From positions 1-9,265 of the forward strand of contig JAMCSN010000249.1 in NCBI GenBank assembly GCA_023381535.1: DNA of 9,265 bases. The letters run 5' to 3'. The notes under the pieces are model-generated. The model searched no databases. It was given only the letters and a program-made list of their open reading frames with translations, and was not told where the DNA came from. Below, one piece after another: positions 6,995 through 9,265 of this stretch. Source of the DNA: Bacteroidota bacterium. GTDB lineage: Bacteria > Bacteroidota > Ignavibacteria > Ignavibacteriales > Melioribacteraceae. The number at the start of each line of letters is the position of its first letter. Within the stretch, counting starts at the first letter, position 1. The position numbers and the translations under genes are program-made.

Positions 6995-7696
6995 ATGAAG
7001 AAGATATTTTTGATTGCGTTTGTATTCTTTTGCGGCTTTGGTTTTGCTCAAAGCAAAGACCCGAACAAGATTTTGAAGGCGGTAGAAGCCAGATTCAGTA
7101 AAGTGAGAGATTACCAGGCAAACGTGAGCGTTAAGCTTGATATGGATTTTGTTAAGGTCCCGGAATCGAAAGCTAAATTATATTTCAAACAACCGGATAA
7201 GGTTAAAATTGAATCGAATGGTTTTGCGATGCTTCCGAAACAGAGCGTCAATTTTTCCCCGGCAAAACTATTGAAAGGTGATTTCACAGCGCTTTATGTT
7301 AGAAATGAAACTGTTAACAACAAAAATCTTGATGTCATTAAGATAATTCCCAACAGCGACACAACCGACGTTATACTTACAACTGTTTGGGTCGATCAAT
7401 CACAGTCGGTGATTACGAAAGTTGAAACCTCTACAAAGAAAGGTGGAACAATTCAAACTGATTTCGTTTACGATCCCAAAACGATTCCACTTCCTACAAC
7501 TTTGAAGTTCTCTTTCAATTTAGGTGATGTGCAAATACCGGCAAATGTTGAAAGCGCCCAGGGCAACCAAAATGATAAGCACGACAACAGAAGATCCGGC
7601 ACCGCCAAACTGAAAGGTTCTGTTATAATGACTTATTATCGTTATAAGATTAACACCGGCATACCGGATAGCTTTTTCGACGAAAAGAAAAAGTAA
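6995..7696 (+). CDS. Secreted LolA-like outer-membrane lipoprotein-sorting protein
   Basis: The 233 residues begin with a signal peptide (MKKIFLIAFVFFCGFGFA, likely cut before Q19). Its lack of a lipobox-type Cys at the cleavage site suggests a soluble periplasmic form. The mature part, starting DPNKILKAVEARFSKVRDYQANVSV, then a KLYFKQPDKVKIES strand pair and a C-terminal MTYYRYKINTGIPDSFF, matches LolA/LolB-like half-barrel proteins, which carry lipoproteins or other lipids across the periplasm. The region from about residue 185 to 205, between two of the last strands, is polar and probably a loop. AAAGGA lies 5 bases before the ATG. It is the last gene of the ABC-2 operon, 14 bp after the permease. 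The distant homology means true LolA function is not certain; a carrier or sensor for the ABC cargo is equally possible. Confidence 0.78.
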   Translation: MKKIFLIAFVFFCGFGFAQSKDPNKILKAVEARFSKVRDYQANVSVKLDMDFVKVPESKAKLYFKQPDKVKIESNGFAMLPKQSVNFSPAKLLKGDFTALYVRNETVNNKNLDVIKIIPNSDTTDVILTTVWVDQSQSVITKVETSTKKGGTIQTDFVYDPKTIPLPTTLKFSFNLGDVQIPANVESAQGNQNDKHDNRRSGTAKLKGSVIMTYYRYKINTGIPDSFFDEKKK

Positions 7697-7708
7697 ATAA
7701 TAATTTTC

Positions 7709-8347
7709 CTATAGTTTATTCGATCCAACAATATTTATGTGCACCGGAATATTCTGCGAGACTTTGCTGCCGATAATTGCGTTATCGATGTCGTAATCGG
7801 AAAGCTGGACTTGAAATGATGCTTGAACACCGAGCAAATCACCGGGCGCACGCTTCTGTGTCTGATCGTTTTCGTCTAAATAAATTGCCTGCGCATCGGC
7901 AACAACTTCTTTTGTAACACCATGAAGTTTGAAATTGCCTTTCACTTTGAATTCAAGTTTGTTATCCGCGATCTGTTTTACATCCGAAACGGATTTTATT
8001 TCAAAAGTTATTTCCGGGTAGTCGGCTGCGTCCAGCCAGCTGTCGCTTTTCATGTGATGGTTCCGGAGTTCAATGCCGGTATTGATCGATTCGACCTTAA
8101 CGGAGAGTTTTCCCTTTAAGGTTTTGGCAAAGTTAGCTACATCAAACGAAACCTTTCCCGAAATTTCATTTGCCGTGCCTGTGAAATCTTCCAAAGGTGT
8201 TGTGCTTGAAAACACAACCTGGTTTCTTCCCATCTTATCTTCAAAGTTGAAAGTCTGTTCTCCTTTAGCTTTTACTTTGAAAGTTTGTGCAGATATTACT
8301 GTGGCGGATAAAATAACGAAAACTAATACTGCGGCAGATCGCGTCAT
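7709..8347 (-). CDS. YceI-family periplasmic protein
   Basis: The 212 residues begin with a signal peptide (about 1-20, ending VISAQ). They continue as a YceI-type lipocalin-like barrel, a fold that binds isoprenoid chains such as polyprenyl lipids or quinones in the periplasm. Visible family marks are VVFSSTTPLEDFTGTANEISGKVSFD, in which the barrel begins, RNHHMKSDSWLDAADYP followed by ITFEIKSV near the middle, and GNFKLHGVTKEVV, the usual HGVTK signature. The start is put at the ATG at 8347 rather than the adjacent GTG at 8350, because GGAG (8356-8353) is 5 bases from the ATG and only 2 from the GTG. It follows the small membrane-protein gene by 39 bp and is probably cotranscribed with it. 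Its 3' end faces the LolA-like gene with 12 bp between stops. Confidence 0.88.
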   Translation of the reverse strand: MTRSAAVLVFVILSATVISAQTFKVKAKGEQTFNFEDKMGRNQVVFSSTTPLEDFTGTANEISGKVSFDVANFAKTLKGKLSVKVESINTGIELRNHHMKSDSWLDAADYPEITFEIKSVSDVKQIADNKLEFKVKGNFKLHGVTKEVVADAQAIYLDENDQTQKRAPGDLLGVQASFQVQLSDYDIDNAIIGSKVSQNIPVHINIVGSNKL

Positions 8348-8352
8348 CACTA

Positions 8353-8356
8353 CTCC
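8353..8356 (-). promoter_or_regulatory. Shine-Dalgarno deciding the YceI start
   Basis: GGAG on the minus strand lies 5 bases before the ATG at 8347. The competing GTG at 8350 would leave only 2 bases. Confidence 0.5.
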
Positions 8357-8386
8357 GGGAATTATTAACTACAAACGAAAGTTGGT

Positions 8387-8662
8387 TTAAGAAAGTTCAG
8401 AAGGTTTCTTTTTGCTTCTGAAAATAAAAAAGAGTGCCGCGGATATCACGGTGGTTATTGCGCTGATTAGAAGACTTAAATCAAGACCCCAAACAAATTT
8501 ATTTACCCATTGTTTATCCGTCCATCCGAAAAGTTCGTCTTTCTTTTCAACAAGAACTTGTGTCTTTGTGAATATTTCTCCGCCGTATGCCAGCCAAACT
8601 ATTAACGAGGCGACAATTACAATCGAACCCGTAACCAAAACAGTTTTCTGTTTCTTGTTCAT
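8387..8662 (-). CDS. Small two-helix membrane protein, function unknown
   Basis: The 91 residues contain a basic start (MNKKQK), a hydrophobic helix at about 8-26, a polar middle of about 33 residues with three tryptophans (W47, W52, W58) and the stretch EKKDELFGWTDKQWVNK, a second helix at about 62-81 and a basic tail (RSKKK). By the positive-inside rule both ends would face the cytoplasm and the tryptophan-bearing loop the periplasm. I do not recognise the family. It is the first gene of a minus-strand pair with the YceI gene and is divergent from sucC. The Shine-Dalgarno is weak (AGAAAG, rather far from the ATG). Composition is ordinary for the window, and the clear membrane pattern supports a real gene. 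Confidence 0.75.
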   Translation of the reverse strand: MNKKQKTVLVTGSIVIVASLIVWLAYGGEIFTKTQVLVEKKDELFGWTDKQWVNKFVWGLDLSLLISAITTVISAALFFIFRSKKKPSELS

Positions 8663-8701
8663 CGTTAAGTCTTTCTATTGTTACTGCGTTTAATATACAA
8701 T

Positions 8702-8717
8702 AATTAGTTTTCTAATT
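8702..8717. repeat. 6-bp inverted repeat in the divergent promoter region
   Basis: AATTAG and CTAATT flank TTTT between the divergent small membrane-protein gene and sucC. It could be an operator half-site pair or a chance hairpin in AT-rich DNA. No clear promoter hexamers are visible in 8663-8824. Confidence 0.25.
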
Positions 8718-8824
8718 CACCGGCAACACTTTTACATCAAATTGAATATTACTTCGAAATGATTTAATTTTTCCCCGCGATTATTAAAGCAAATCTGATT
8801 ATTGAATAAACTTCAAGGTAAATA

Positions 8825-9265
8825 ATGAAAATTCATGAATATCAAGCGAAAGAAACTCTTAAGAAATTCGGCGTACCGGTTCAGGATGGAATTGCAATTA
8901 AGAATTTGTCGGAATTCGATTCGGCTGTTTCACAACTTCAAGCCCGCGGTATTAACCAGTTTGTTGTAAAATCTCAAATTCATGCCGGTGGAAGAGGCAA
9001 GGGAAAACTTTATAACCCTTCAAGCAAACAAGAATTAATTTTGGAAGGCGGAGTTAAGTTTACCACTTCAATTGACAAAGCGAAAGATTATGCGTCGAAG
9101 ATGCTCGGTAATTTGCTGGTAACTCATCAGACTGGACCCGAAGGAAAAATTGTGAAAACACTTTTCATCACCGAAGGTCTCGATTACAAGAAAGAACTTT
9201 ATCTCGGAATCCTTTTGGATAGAAGCGTTTCTAAAAATGTGATTATGGCTTCTACTGAAGGCGGC
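8825..9265 (+). CDS. sucC: Succinyl-CoA synthetase beta subunit, N-terminal part
   Basis: The enzyme interconverts succinyl-CoA and succinate with formation of ATP or GTP in the citric acid cycle, as a complex with SucD. The window holds the first 147 codons of a family usually near 390 residues; the frame runs open through the right edge. The start MKIHEYQAKETLKKFGVPV is the standard SucC opening. The ATP-grasp region is seen in VVKSQIHAGGRGKGK, near residues 47-61, then LLVTHQTGPEGK and a LFITEGLDYKKELYLGILLDR segment typical of the family. AAGG lies 6 bases before the ATG at 8825. It is divergent from the small membrane-protein gene. sucD is not visible and may follow or lie elsewhere. Confidence 0.95.
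   Translation, partial: MKIHEYQAKETLKKFGVPVQDGIAIKNLSEFDSAVSQLQARGINQFVVKSQIHAGGRGKGKLYNPSSKQELILEGGVKFTTSIDKAKDYASKMLGNLLVTHQTGPEGKIVKTLFITEGLDYKKELYLGILLDRSVSKNVIMASTEGG

Noticed and set aside
8742..8769. TTGAAT and TTAATT with a 16-base spacer as a sucC promoter
   Set aside because: Both hexamers are poor matches in AT-rich DNA, where such pairs arise easily by chance.

Overview
The window looks like an ordinary chromosomal stretch of a Gram-negative, moderately AT-rich bacterium of the Fibrobacteres-Chlorobi-Bacteroidetes group. My best guess is the Ignavibacteria. The reasons are the style of the SucC, RmlA, YceI and LolA-like proteins, envelope genes that imply an outer membrane, and a mix of good Shine-Dalgarno sites with genes that lack one. 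This placement is inference; no rRNA or other marker is present. I see no phage, insertion sequence, CRISPR, tRNA or rRNA.

Layout. Positions 1-2659 are on the minus strand. In order of transcription they hold a YbaK/ProX-type aminoacyl-tRNA deacylase (2659-2186), an RmlA/RfbA glucose-1-phosphate thymidylyltransferase (2076-1213) and a long coiled-coil protein that starts at 1012 and runs off the left edge. The 200-bp gap before the coiled-coil gene holds two clean palindromes, one of which may be a copy of a dispersed repeat.

Positions 2914-7696 are on the plus strand. A BadF-type sugar kinase (GlcNAc/MurNAc kinase-like) is followed after 16 bp by an AmpG-like MFS permease; together they suggest salvage of peptidoglycan amino sugars. 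After a 71-bp gap comes an apparent operon of an ABC-2 ATPase (TTG start), its membrane subunit (ATGA overlap) and a secreted LolA-like protein. This suggests an envelope export or sorting function.

The LolA-like gene converges, with only 12 bp between stops, on a minus-strand pair: a small two-helix membrane protein (8662-8387) followed by a secreted YceI-family protein (8347-7709). Divergent from this pair, the 5' part of sucC (succinyl-CoA synthetase beta subunit) starts at 8825 and runs off the right edge.

Most genes are recognisable housekeeping or envelope families. I do not see a clearly new biological system. The points most worth checking are the kinase-AmpG pair, the ABC-2/LolA-like operon, the two palindromes in 1013-1212, and the truncated coiled-coil protein. 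No gene-free stretch exceeds 300 bases.
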